Source of the DNA: Streptomyces sp. 1222.5
Lineage (GTDB): Bacteria > Actinomycetota > Actinomycetes > Streptomycetales > Streptomycetaceae
Assembly: GCF_900105245.1 (NCBI RefSeq)
Contig: NZ_FNSZ01000001.1
Location: 7,686,001-7,750,000 of the forward strand
Direction: 5' to 3'
Length of the DNA: 64,000 bases
Part shown: positions 34,180 to 42,334 of the stretch, piece by piece
How positions within the stretch are numbered: position 1 is the stretch's first letter
How the letters are laid out: every line of letters starts with the position of its first letter
Made by a program: the position numbers and the translations under genes
Notes under the pieces: model-generated
What the model was told of the DNA's origin: nothing
Seen by the model: the letters and a program-made list of their open reading frames with translations, nothing else
The model's database searches: none

Positions 34180-35121
34180 ATGCCCGAAGTCCTCAAAGCG
34201 CCACTCGTCGTCGAGTTCCCCTTCACCCGGTCCCTCGGCCCCGTCCAGAGCGCCTTCCTCACCGGTCTGCGCGAAGGCGTCGTGCTCGGCGTGCGCACCA
34301 CCGACGACCGTGTCCTCGTACCGCCCGTCGAGTACGACCCCGTCACCGCCGACGAACTCCGCGAGCTGGTGGAGGTCGCCCCCACGGGCACCGTCACCAC
34401 CTGGGCCTGGAACCACGATCCCCGCCGCGGCCAGCCCCTCGCCACCCCGTTCGCCTGGGTCCTGGTCCGGCTCGACGGCGCCGACACCGCCCTGCTGCAC
34501 GCCCTCGACGCCCCCGGCCCCCACGCCGTGCGCACCGGCATGCGGGTCCGCGTCCGCTGGGCCGCCGAGCGCACCGGCGCCATCACCGACATCGCCTGCT
34601 TCGAGCCGTACGAGGGTGAACCCGTGCGGCCCGGCACGCACTCCGGCGTCTTCGCGGACCCGCTCACCGGGATCGTCGCACCCGCCCGCCTCGACTACAC
34701 CTACTCACCCGGCCGCGCCCAGACCGCCTACATCGGCGCCCTGACCGAACGGCGCACCGTCGGCGAACGCTGCCCGTCCTGCCGCAAGGTGTACGTCCCG
34801 CCCAGGGGCGCCTGCCCCACCTGCGGACTCGCCACGCACGAACAGGTGGAGGTGGGCCCCTGCGGCACGGTCACCACCTACTGCATCGTCAACATCAAGG
34901 CGAAGAACCTCGACATCGACGTGCCCTACGTCTACGCACACATCGCCCTCGACGGAGCCGACCTCGCCCTGCACGCCCGGATCGGCGGCATCCCCTACGA
35001 CCAGGTCCGCATGGGCCTGCGCGTGGAACCGGTGTGGACCGAGGGCGCCCGCCACCCCGACCACTACCGGCCCACCGGCGAGCCCGACGCGGACTACGAG
35101 ACGTACAAGGAGCTGCTGTGA
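34180..35121 (+). CDS. tandem OB-fold (DUF35) protein with zinc ribbon
   Basis: A 313-residue protein with two DUF35-type OB-fold halves. The C-terminal half carries the rubredoxin-like zinc ribbon CPSCRKVYVPPRGACPTCG (about residues 199-217) and the OB-fold GTVTTYCIVNIKAKN. The N-terminal half has the OB strands (GTVTTWAWN) but no cysteine knuckle. Size and neighbours fit Rv3521 of the mycobacterial steroid cluster. DUF35 proteins bind acyl-CoA and form complexes with thiolase-like partners, for example ChsH2 with Ltp2. The stop overlaps the next start by four bases, supporting a complex with the following thiolase-like protein. Confidence 0.87.
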   Translation: MPEVLKAPLVVEFPFTRSLGPVQSAFLTGLREGVVLGVRTTDDRVLVPPVEYDPVTADELRELVEVAPTGTVTTWAWNHDPRRGQPLATPFAWVLVRLDGADTALLHALDAPGPHAVRTGMRVRVRWAAERTGAITDIACFEPYEGEPVRPGTHSGVFADPLTGIVAPARLDYTYSPGRAQTAYIGALTERRTVGERCPSCRKVYVPPRGACPTCGLATHEQVEVGPCGTVTTYCIVNIKAKNLDIDVPYVYAHIALDGADLALHARIGGIPYDQVRMGLRVEPVWTEGARHPDHYRPTGEPDADYETYKELL

Positions 35122-36185
35122 CCAGCGACCACCGCGCCGCCCGGGACATCGCCGTCGTCGCGTTCGCCCAGACCGACCACCGGCGCTCCACCGAGGAGTC
35201 CTCCGAGGTCGAGATGCTCCTGCCCGTCCTGCACGAGGTCCTGGACCGGACCGGACTGAAGACCGCCGACATCGGCTTCACCTGCTCCGGGTCCAGCGAC
35301 TACCTCGCCGGCCGGGCCTTCTCCTTCACCCTCGCCCTCGACGGGGTGGGCGCCTGGCCGCCCATCTCCGAGTCGCACGTCGAGATGGACGGCGCCTGGG
35401 CGCTGTACGAGGCCTGGACCAAGCTCCTCACCGGGGAGGCCGACACCGCGCTCGTGTACTCCTACGGCAAGTGCTCACCCGGCTCGGTCCGGGACGTGCT
35501 GACCCGCCAGCTCGACCCCTACTACGTCGCCCCCCTGTGGCCCGACGCCGTGGCCCTCGCCGCCCTCCAGGCACAGGCCCTCATCGACGCCGGGCACACC
35601 GACGAGCCCGCCCTCGCCGCCGTCGGCGCCCGCAGCCGGACCGACGCGGGCGCCAACCCGCACGCCCAGCTCAAGGGCCGTGTCCCGCAGGGCGACTACG
35701 TCGTACGGCCCCTGCGCACCGGCGACTGCCCGCCCATCGGCGACGGCGCCGCGGCGGTCGTCCTCGCGGCGGGGGAGAAGGCCCGGGAACTGTGCGAGCG
35801 TCCCGCCTGGATCCGGGGCATCGACCACCGCATCGAGGCCCACGCGCTCGGCGTCCGCGACCTGACCGACTCGCCGTCCGCCCGGCTGGCCGCGGAACAC
35901 GCCGGGGCCTTCGAACGGGCTGTGGACACAGCCGAGTTGCACGCCCCGTTCACCTCGCAGGAGGTCGTCCTGCGCAAGGCCCTCCGCCTCGGCGACGACG
36001 TACGCGTCAACCCCTCGGGCGGAGCGCTCGCCGCCAACCCGGTGATGGCCGCCGGTCTCCTGCGCATCGGCGAGGCCGCGGCCGCCGTCCACCGCGGCGA
36101 GTCCGACCGCGCCCTCGCCCACGCCACCTCAGGCCCCTGCCTCCAGCAGAACCTGGTCGCCGTACTCGAAGGGGATCCGCGATGA
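35118..36185 (+). CDS. thiolase-like protein, Ltp4 type
   Basis: A 355-residue thiolase-fold (SCP-x/lipid-transfer) protein starting at a GTG overlapping the upstream stop. Fold markers: FTCSGSSDYLAGRAF, LVYSYGKCSPGS, GDGAAAVVLAAGEKAREL and the C-terminal NPSGGALAANPVMAAGLLRI. At the nucleophile elbow the sequence is ESHVEMDGAWALYEA, with no cysteine before the helix. Ordinary thiolysis is therefore unlikely; an aldolase-type reaction, as for Ltp2 with its DUF35 partner, is more likely. Position and size match Ltp4 (Rv3522). Confidence 0.85.
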   Translation: MTSDHRAARDIAVVAFAQTDHRRSTEESSEVEMLLPVLHEVLDRTGLKTADIGFTCSGSSDYLAGRAFSFTLALDGVGAWPPISESHVEMDGAWALYEAWTKLLTGEADTALVYSYGKCSPGSVRDVLTRQLDPYYVAPLWPDAVALAALQAQALIDAGHTDEPALAAVGARSRTDAGANPHAQLKGRVPQGDYVVRPLRTGDCPPIGDGAAAVVLAAGEKARELCERPAWIRGIDHRIEAHALGVRDLTDSPSARLAAEHAGAFERAVDTAELHAPFTSQEVVLRKALRLGDDVRVNPSGGALAANPVMAAGLLRIGEAAAAVHRGESDRALAHATSGPCLQQNLVAVLEGDPR

Positions 36186-37348
36186 GCAAGGAACCCGTGG
36201 CCGTCACCGGCGTCGGTCAGACCAAGCACGTGGCGGCGCGCCGGGACGTGTCGATCGCCGGACTCGTCCGCGAGGCCGCCCACCGTGCCCTGGAGGACGC
36301 CGCGTTGACGTGGGCCGACGTCGACGCGGTGGTCATCGGCAAGGCGCCCGACTTCTTCGAGGGCGTGATGATGCCCGAGCTGTACCTCGCCGACGCCCTC
36401 GGCGCGGTCGGCAAACCCATGCTGCGGGTGCACACCGCCGGCTCCGTCGGCGGGTCCACCGCCCTCGTCGCCGCGAACCTCGTCGCCGCCCGCGTCCACG
36501 GCACGGTCCTCACCCTCGCCTTCGAAAAACAGTCCGAGTCGAACGCCATGTGGGGGCTGTCCCTGCCCATCCCCTTCCAGCAGCCCCTGCTCGCCGGCGC
36601 CGGCGGATTCTTCGCCCCGCACGTGCGCGCGTACATGCGGCGCAGCGGCGCCCCCGACACCGTCGGCTCCCTCGTCGCCTACAAGGACCGGCGCAACGCA
36701 CTCAAGAACCCCTGGGCCCATCTCCACGAACACGACATCACCCTGGAGAAGGTCCAGTCCTCGCCCATGCTGTGGGACCCGATCCGCTACTCCGAGACCT
36801 GCCCGTCCTCGGACGGCGCCTGCGCCATGGTCCTCACCGACCGTGCCGGAGCCGCCCGGGCGCCCCGCCCGCCCGCCTGGCTGCTCGGCGGCGCCATGCG
36901 CAGCGAGCCCACCCTGTTCGCCGGCAAGGACTTCGTCTCCCCGCAGGCCGGCAAGGACTGCGCCGCCGACGTCTACCGGCAGGCCGGCGTCACCGACCCG
37001 CGCCGGGACATCGACGCCGTCGAGATGTACGTGCCCTTCTCCTGGTACGAGCCCATGTGGCTGGAGAACCTCGGGTTCGCGGAGGAGGGCGAGGGCTGGA
37101 AGCTCACCGAGTCCGGCGTGACCGCACTCGACGGCGACCTGCCTGTCAACATGTCGGGCGGCGTGCTGTCCACCAACCCCATCGGCGCCTCCGGGATGAT
37201 CCGCTTCGCCGAGGCCGCCCTCCAGGTCCGCGGCCGGGCCGGGGAGCACCAAGTGGACGGCGCGCGCAGGGTGCTCGGCCACGCCTACGGCGGAGGCTCG
37301 CAGTTCTTCTCCATGTGGCTGGTGGGATCCGAGCCCCCCGATTCCTGA
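36182..37348 (+). CDS. thiolase-like protein, Ltp3 type
   Basis: A 388-residue thiolase-fold protein, ATGA-overlapping the previous gene. It shows VAVTGVGQTKHVAARRDVS, the elbow VHTAGSVGGSTALVAANLV with no nucleophilic Cys, PSSDGACAMVLTDRAGAAR, and the C-terminal glycine motif NMSGGVLSTNPIGASGMIRF and HAYGGGSQFFSMWL. It corresponds to Ltp3 (Rv3523) by order and size. With its neighbour it probably forms a hetero-oligomeric carbon-carbon bond-cleaving enzyme together with the DUF35 protein. It is the last gene of the operon; an 82-base gap follows. Confidence 0.85.
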   Translation: MSKEPVAVTGVGQTKHVAARRDVSIAGLVREAAHRALEDAALTWADVDAVVIGKAPDFFEGVMMPELYLADALGAVGKPMLRVHTAGSVGGSTALVAANLVAARVHGTVLTLAFEKQSESNAMWGLSLPIPFQQPLLAGAGGFFAPHVRAYMRRSGAPDTVGSLVAYKDRRNALKNPWAHLHEHDITLEKVQSSPMLWDPIRYSETCPSSDGACAMVLTDRAGAARAPRPPAWLLGGAMRSEPTLFAGKDFVSPQAGKDCAADVYRQAGVTDPRRDIDAVEMYVPFSWYEPMWLENLGFAEEGEGWKLTESGVTALDGDLPVNMSGGVLSTNPIGASGMIRFAEAALQVRGRAGEHQVDGARRVLGHAYGGGSQFFSMWLVGSEPPDS

Positions 37349-37430
37349 AAGGTCCCCGGAACGTGGCCTGTCGGCCGTCGAGAGCGGTCGCTAGGCTGAC
37401 CGCGGACGACGAACCGGGAGGAGCACGGAC

Positions 37431-37673
37431 GTGGCCGAGAGCACCATCCAGCAGCAGCCGCTCACAGGCTGGGACAAGCCGGAGCTGGATCTCAGCAGGG
37501 CCGACTGGCAGTCCAGCAGCCGAGGTCTGGGGGATGTCCAGATCGCCTTCGTCGAAGGCTTCATCGCCATGCGGAACAGCGGCCGTCCGGGAGGCCCTTC
37601 CCTGATCTTCACCCCCGCCGAATGGGGTGCCTTCGTCTCCGGCGCGCGTGAGGGCGAGTTCGATCTGACCTGA
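37431..37673 (+). CDS. DUF397 domain protein
   Basis: An 80-residue DUF397 protein: DLSRADWQSSSRGLGDVQIAF, AMRNSGRPGGPSLIFTPAEW, FVSGAREGEFDL. The GTG start follows GGGAGGAGC. A -10-like TAGGCT at 37392-37397 could drive it. DUF397 genes usually pair with an XRE helix-turn-helix regulator in the same operon (the abaA/BldB-associated arrangement). None is adjacent here, so this is an orphan copy. Its residues CVEVA, typical near the centre of the family, are replaced by VQIAFVEG. Confidence 0.88.
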   Translation: MAESTIQQQPLTGWDKPELDLSRADWQSSSRGLGDVQIAFVEGFIAMRNSGRPGGPSLIFTPAEWGAFVSGAREGEFDLT

Positions 37674-37709
37674 GCGGGGGGTGTTCCGGCCGGATTTCCG
37701 GACACGCGA

Positions 37710-37727
37710 CCGACAGCGCCCTGTCGG
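37710..37727 (+). terminator. hairpin after the DUF397 gene
   Basis: Arms CCGACAG and CTGTCGG around CGCC, 36 bases beyond the DUF397 stop. A second stem, GGGGCCA (37726-37732) with TGGCCCC, follows directly before the stress-protein gene. One of them probably ends the DUF397 transcript; the second might be a control site. Confidence 0.5.
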
Positions 37728-37789
37728 GGCCACGCCTGAGCGAGGCTGGCCCCAGCAAGGGGAAGGTCGTGTTCCGGAGGTGGGCAGGG

Positions 37790-38692
37790 ATGAGCACTGC
37801 GCCGGTCATCGCCGCGGTCGACGGTTCCGAGGACAGCCTGCGGGCCCTGGAGTGGGCCCTGGAGACCGCCGGCCGCCGCGCGGCACCGCTGCGGGTGGTG
37901 CACGTACGGCAGTACGCCGCCTGGGGCCAGGCCGACGTGCTGGTCGCCGCACCACCGGAGGCCGAGGGCGATCCGGTGCTCGACGAGGTACGCGCCCGGC
38001 TCGCGGGCCGCGTGCGGGAGCCGGCCGTCGAGTACGTCGCCCTGGAGGGCGTACCGGGCGCCGTCCTGCCCGAACTCGGCCTGGATGCCGAGCTGCTGGT
38101 CCTCGGCTCGCGGGGCCGCGGCGGCTTCGCCAGCCTGCTGCTCGGCTCCAACGGCCTCGCCGTCGCACGGGACGCCGAGTGCCCGGTGGTCGTCGTACCC
38201 GCACCCGGCCGTGAGGTGCACGGGGACGGAGCCGAGGAGCCGGGGCCCCGGGTGGTCGTGGGCCTGCACGCCGACAGTCCCGACGACGCCGTCCTCACCT
38301 TCGCGTTCACCGAGGCCGCCCTGCGGGGCGCCCGGATCCAGGTGATCGCCGCCTACCCGTGGCCGGTGCAGACGTGGTCCGCCCCCGGCCAGCTCGTGCC
38401 GCCCCCGGTCGACCGGGACGCGATCGAGAACGAGACCCGTGCCCTCGCCGAGGGCTTCCTCGCCCCGCACCGAAAGCGGCGTCCCGAGGTCCGTGCCGAC
38501 GTGCAGGCGCTCCCCGGCGACGCGGCGGGCCTCCTCGTCGCCGCCTCCAAGGACGCCGAGCTGGTCGTCGTCGGCCGGCACCGGCGACGGCTGCTCGCCC
38601 CGGCCCGCATGATGGGCTCGGTCACCCAGGCCGTGCTGCTGCACGCGGCGAGCCCGGTCGCGGTGGTGCCGCCGGGGGCGCCCGAGGAGTGA
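37790..38692 (+). CDS. tandem universal stress protein (UspA-type)
   Basis: A 300-residue protein with two Usp domains. Domain 1 (about 1-142) has VIAAVDGSEDSLRALEWAL and the ATP-binding LVLGSRGRGGFASLLLGS with the usual G-2x-G-9x-G(S/T) spacing. Domain 2 (about 155-298) has PRVVVGLHADSPDDAVL and LVVVGRHRRRLLAPARMMGS, which is a degenerate ATP motif. Streptomyces keeps many such proteins, often induced by hypoxia or stress. GGAGG lies nine bases before the ATG. Monocistronic between two hairpins and the next secreted-esterase gene. Confidence 0.9.
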   Translation: MSTAPVIAAVDGSEDSLRALEWALETAGRRAAPLRVVHVRQYAAWGQADVLVAAPPEAEGDPVLDEVRARLAGRVREPAVEYVALEGVPGAVLPELGLDAELLVLGSRGRGGFASLLLGSNGLAVARDAECPVVVVPAPGREVHGDGAEEPGPRVVVGLHADSPDDAVLTFAFTEAALRGARIQVIAAYPWPVQTWSAPGQLVPPPVDRDAIENETRALAEGFLAPHRKRRPEVRADVQALPGDAAGLLVAASKDAELVVVGRHRRRLLAPARMMGSVTQAVLLHAASPVAVVPPGAPEE

Positions 38693-38882
38693 GGCCGGGC
38701 CGGGCGATAGCAGAGCGCACGGCACCCCGCAAGGCGTCCGGAGCCGACCGGTCCGGCCGTGGCTGTGGTGCCGCACGCCATGGCGGCACCCCCTGCGGGA
38801 ACCTACGGTTCCGCCACGCCCGGTGCTCCAGGCGCCCCCGCGCCGGAGCGGCCGGGACCGTGCGCCCACCGAAGGAGCCGCC

Positions 38883-40172
38883 ATGCGCCAGCCCGCCGCG
38901 TCGAAGGAACCACCCGCAGCCCACCGCGAACCCCTCACCCGGACGACCGCGCCCGGGCGGTCCCCCCGCCGCCCGCGACGCCTCCTGGCCCGCCTCCTGG
39001 CCGTCGGGGCCGTCGTCCTCGGCACCGCCCTCGCCGGCCCCCTGCCCACGGCACACGCCTCCGTCACCCTCACCCGGGTGAGCGGCTTCGGTTCCAACCC
39101 GGGCGCCCTCACCATGTACGTGTACCGGCCCGCGTCCCTCACCGCGCATCCACCGGTGGTCGTGGCCCTGCACGGCTGCACCCAGAGCGCCCAGGTGTAC
39201 GCCGACAACTCCGGGCTCCCGCAACTCGCCGACCAGGACGGGTTCCTGCTGGTGCTCGCCGAGACCACCACCGCCAACAACGCGAACAAATGCTTCAACT
39301 GGTTCCAGAGCACCGACAACCGGCGCGACCAGGGCGAGGCCCTCTCCGTCCGGCAGATGGTGGGCCAGGCCGTCACCGCCTACGGCGCCGATCCCCGACG
39401 GGTCTACGTCACCGGCCTGTCCGCGGGCGGCGCCATGACCTCGGTCATGCTCGCCACCTACCCCGACGTCTTCACCGCCGGCGCGGTCGTCGCCGGCCTG
39501 CCCTACGACTGCACCAAGGACAACAGCCCCTACCTCTGCATGAATCCCGGCGTCGACCTGACCCCCGACGCATGGGCCCAGCGCGTACGCGACGCACACC
39601 CGTCGTACCAGGGGCCCTGGCCGCGCACCGCCATCTGGTACGGCGACCAGGACACCACCGTCGCACCACGCAACGCCACCGAACTGCGCGACCAGTGGAC
39701 GGCCCTGCACGGACTCTCCCAGACCCCCACCCGCACCCGCACGATCGGATCGGACGCCACCCGGCAGGACCAGTACCTGGCCGCCGACGGCACGGTCGCC
39801 GTCGAGGTCGACCGCGTCCCCGGCATCGGCCACGGCACCCCGGTCGACCCCGGCACCGGCACCGAGCAGTGCGGTGCCACCGGCGCCCCCTACTTCCCCG
39901 ACTCCATCTGTTCCAGCCGCTGGATCGCCCGCTTCTTCGGCCTGGACACCACCGACCCGGGCGGCTCCGACCCCGGCGACGGCGGCACCGCCGCCTGCTG
40001 GACGGCGAGCAACTACGCCCAGGTACAGGCCGGACGGGCCACCACCAGCGGCGGCTACGCCTACGCCGTCGGCTCCCGCCAGAACATGGGCCTCTACAAC
40101 ACGTTCGTCACCCACACCCTGAAGGAGTCGCCCACCGGCTACTACACCCTCGCGGACAGCGGCTGCCCCTGA
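38883..40172 (+). CDS. secreted PHB-depolymerase-family esterase
   Basis: A 429-residue secreted protein. A basic N-terminus with RR pairs (SPRRPRRLLARLLAVGAVVLG) and the Ala-containing cleavage region THASV form a long signal, possibly Tat-dependent. The catalytic domain matches the type 1 extracellular short-chain poly(3-hydroxybutyrate) depolymerase family: VVALHGCTQSAQVYAD, LAETTTANNANKCFNWF, nucleophile VTGLSAGGAMTSVM, acid WYGDQDTTV, His PGIGHGTP. A Gly/Asp linker leads to a 55-residue C-terminal module (ACWTASNYAQVQAGRA ... YTLADSGCP), similar to carbohydrate- or polymer-binding ends. Related enzymes also act on other esters such as feruloyl or acetyl xylan. Confidence 0.88.
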   Translation: MRQPAASKEPPAAHREPLTRTTAPGRSPRRPRRLLARLLAVGAVVLGTALAGPLPTAHASVTLTRVSGFGSNPGALTMYVYRPASLTAHPPVVVALHGCTQSAQVYADNSGLPQLADQDGFLLVLAETTTANNANKCFNWFQSTDNRRDQGEALSVRQMVGQAVTAYGADPRRVYVTGLSAGGAMTSVMLATYPDVFTAGAVVAGLPYDCTKDNSPYLCMNPGVDLTPDAWAQRVRDAHPSYQGPWPRTAIWYGDQDTTVAPRNATELRDQWTALHGLSQTPTRTRTIGSDATRQDQYLAADGTVAVEVDRVPGIGHGTPVDPGTGTEQCGATGAPYFPDSICSSRWIARFFGLDTTDPGGSDPGDGGTAACWTASNYAQVQAGRATTSGGYAYAVGSRQNMGLYNTFVTHTLKESPTGYYTLADSGCP

Positions 40173-40221
40173 CAACAAGTCAGCCAATGACGGGTCGCCA
40201 TGGTGGCCGGCAACGCTGTAA

Positions 40222-40242
40222 GGGCCGCCATCATGGCGGCCC
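40222..40242 (+). terminator. perfect hairpin downstream of the esterase gene
   Basis: Ten-base arms beginning GGGCCGCCAT around a single C, 50 bases past the esterase stop and 77 bases before the next ATG. As RNA it gives an eight-pair GC stem with an ATCAT loop, a good terminator; an operator role for the next gene is also possible. Confidence 0.5.
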
Positions 40243-40318
40243 CACACATGTCCGGCGCCACCACCACGCCCCTAACCTCCAGCGCGTCCCCGTACACCCG
40301 ACCCGCCGGAGGCACCGC

Positions 40319-41749
40319 ATGCTCCCACACCGCACCCCACCGCTCGGACGACCGGCACGGCGTGCCGCGCTCGGCGCGCTCTCCCTCGCCGCCGCCTGCT
40401 CCCTCCTGGTCACCCCGGCCACGGCGGCACCCACCGCGGCCGGGGCACCGGCCGGCCACTGCACCGGCCAGGAGCGGCTCCGCGTGCCCGGCGCCGCCCT
40501 CCAGCAGACCGACTGCCTGGACGAGCTGACCACCGCCGGGACCGTGGCCTCCGGCCACACCGACCCGGCCGACTACGCGGGCCTCACCCCGAAGGACCTG
40601 GCCACGCCCAGCGGAGTCCCCGGCATCCAGATCGACGGCTACTTCCCCGACACCTCCACCACCAACACCGACCACGGCTGGCAGCACGACTCCCAGTTCG
40701 TCGTACGTCTGCCCGACCACTGGAACGGCGGCCTGGTGGTCGCCGGCACCCCGGGCAACCGCGAGCAGTACGCCAACGACCGCGCGATCGCCGACTGGGT
40801 GCTGGCCCGCGGCTACGCCTACGCCGCCACCGACAAGGGCAACACCGGCACCGCCTTCCACCGCGACGGACGCCGGCCCGGCGACGCCATCGCCGAATGG
40901 AACACCCGCCTCACCCAGCTCACCCGCGCGGCCCGCGCCGTCGTCGCCCAGCGCTACCACCGGCCCCCGGCCCGCACCCTCGCCACCGGCATGTCCAACG
41001 GTGGCTACCTGGTGCGCTGGCAACTGGAGAACCACCCCGAGCTGTACGACGGCGGAGTCGACTGGGAGGGCACCCTCTGGCGCGGCGACGGCCCCAACCT
41101 GCTGACCTCCCTGCCGGCCGCGCTGCGCCACTACCCGGCCTACGCCGCCGGCGGCCCCGGAGCCGCCGAGGCCCGGACGGCCCTGCACCGGGCGGGCTTC
41201 CCGGCCGGCTCCGAGTTCCTGTGGCCGTACCACTACCAGGTCTACTGGGACCTCACCCAGCGCATCTACCGCGAGGAGGTCGACCCCGGCTACGACGGCG
41301 CCACCGAGGCGGGCACGCCGTACTGCGCCTCCGGCACACCCGCCTGCGACGCCGACTACGACTACGCGGCCCGCCCCGCCGCCGTCCACCGCGCCGTCGA
41401 CCGCATCGCCCTCACCGGACGCATCGGCAAACCCCTGATCACCCTCCAGGGCACCCTCGACGTGCTGCTGCCGATCAGCGAGGACTCCGACGTCTACGCC
41501 CGCATGGTCCACGCGTCCGGGCGCGGCGGCCTGCTGCGGTACTACCGCATCGAGGACGGCACGCACACCGACTCCCTGGTCGACGCCTTCCCCGGCCGGC
41601 TCCGCCCGCTGGTGCCCTGCCACCGCGCGGCGTTCACGGCCCTCGAAGGGTGGATCACCTCGGGCAGCCGCCCGCCCGCCGACCACACGGTGGCGCGGCC
41701 GGCCGGCGCGGACGCGACGACCCTGCTCACCAGCTGCCCCCTGGGCTGA
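40319..41749 (+). CDS. secreted tannase/feruloyl-esterase-like or hydroxybutyrate-oligomer hydrolase-like protein
   Basis: A 476-residue exported alpha/beta hydrolase. The signal peptide (RRAALGALSLAAACSLLVTP, cleavage near ATAAP) is clear. The mature part has VRLPDHWNGGLVVAGTPGNR, the nucleophile ATGMSNGGYLVRWQLE, an acid in LQGTLDVLLPISED, and His in IEDGTHTDSLVDAFPG. Cysteine pairs at both ends (CTGQ/CLDE and CASG/CDAD) suggest disulfides. The large lid between Ser and Asp fits the tannase / 3HB-oligomer hydrolase superfamily. Next to a PHB-depolymerase-like gene it could finish polyester breakdown, but plant phenolic esters are equally possible. GGAGG precedes the ATG by seven bases. Confidence 0.78.
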   Translation: MLPHRTPPLGRPARRAALGALSLAAACSLLVTPATAAPTAAGAPAGHCTGQERLRVPGAALQQTDCLDELTTAGTVASGHTDPADYAGLTPKDLATPSGVPGIQIDGYFPDTSTTNTDHGWQHDSQFVVRLPDHWNGGLVVAGTPGNREQYANDRAIADWVLARGYAYAATDKGNTGTAFHRDGRRPGDAIAEWNTRLTQLTRAARAVVAQRYHRPPARTLATGMSNGGYLVRWQLENHPELYDGGVDWEGTLWRGDGPNLLTSLPAALRHYPAYAAGGPGAAEARTALHRAGFPAGSEFLWPYHYQVYWDLTQRIYREEVDPGYDGATEAGTPYCASGTPACDADYDYAARPAAVHRAVDRIALTGRIGKPLITLQGTLDVLLPISEDSDVYARMVHASGRGGLLRYYRIEDGTHTDSLVDAFPGRLRPLVPCHRAAFTALEGWITSGSRPPADHTVARPAGADATTLLTSCPLG

Positions 41750-41823
41750 CGTCCGCCACCCGGTGGTGCGCCACCCCGCGCCCGCAGGTCACCGACCCGA
41801 GCCCGGGCACGTACCATGGCCGC

Positions 41824-42321
41824 ATGTCGTTCCTCCGCCGCCGCAGCGCCACTCCCGCCGGACCCGACTTCGACGTGCTGGCCATGGACCCGGGCGACTG
41901 GCCGGGCAATCTCGGCGCGGGTCTGCTGCCCGCCCCCGACGGCACCTGCCAGGGCGTCTTCCTGCGCTACGACCTGTTCGGCGGCCGCGGCCCCGCGATG
42001 ATCATCGGCAACCTGCCGGAGGGCTCCCCGGCCCGCGACGTCGCCGAGGACGAGATCCCCTTCGAGGTGGGCCAGCTGCTGCTGGCCCTGGAGAACGACG
42101 AGGAGATCACCGTCGTCGAGACCGAGGACACGCCGGTCCTCCAGGGCGACAACCTCCTCATCGTGCGCCGTCTGAAGCTGTCCGAGAGCCGGATCTCCTG
42201 CGTGCAGTTCGACCGCAGCGACGGCGTCCTCGTGACCATCGCCGCCTGGGACCGCCCCATCACCGACGACCTGTACGCCCTGCTGAAGCCGCTCCCGGCG
42301 GAGCTTTTCCAGCAGGGCTGA
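41824..42321 (+). CDS. conserved actinobacterial hypothetical protein
   Basis: A 165-residue acidic soluble protein: FDVLAMDPGDWPGNLGAGLL, GVFLRYDLFGGRGPAMIIGN, PFEVGQLLLALENDEEITVV, LIVRRLKLSESRISCVQFDR. The composition and codon use are those of a real gene and it looks like a conserved Streptomyces protein. No domain is recognised. It converges with the amidase gene, with 13 bases between stops. Confidence 0.7.
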   Translation: MSFLRRRSATPAGPDFDVLAMDPGDWPGNLGAGLLPAPDGTCQGVFLRYDLFGGRGPAMIIGNLPEGSPARDVAEDEIPFEVGQLLLALENDEEITVVETEDTPVLQGDNLLIVRRLKLSESRISCVQFDRSDGVLVTIAAWDRPITDDLYALLKPLPAELFQQG

Positions 42322-42334
42322 GACACCGGACCCG

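Noticed and set aside
33177..34667. Upstream extension of the FadD19-like frame through the EchA19-like region
   Set aside because: The minus-strand frame stays open because of GC bias, but the FadD start at 33176 has AGGAGG and the extension lies antisense to a clear crotonase gene.
25567..37348. Polyketide or NRPS biosynthetic cluster suggested by several adenylating enzymes and thiolases
   Set aside because: There are no ketosynthase, acyl carrier protein, condensation or PCP domains; the genes are CoA ligases and beta-oxidation enzymes.
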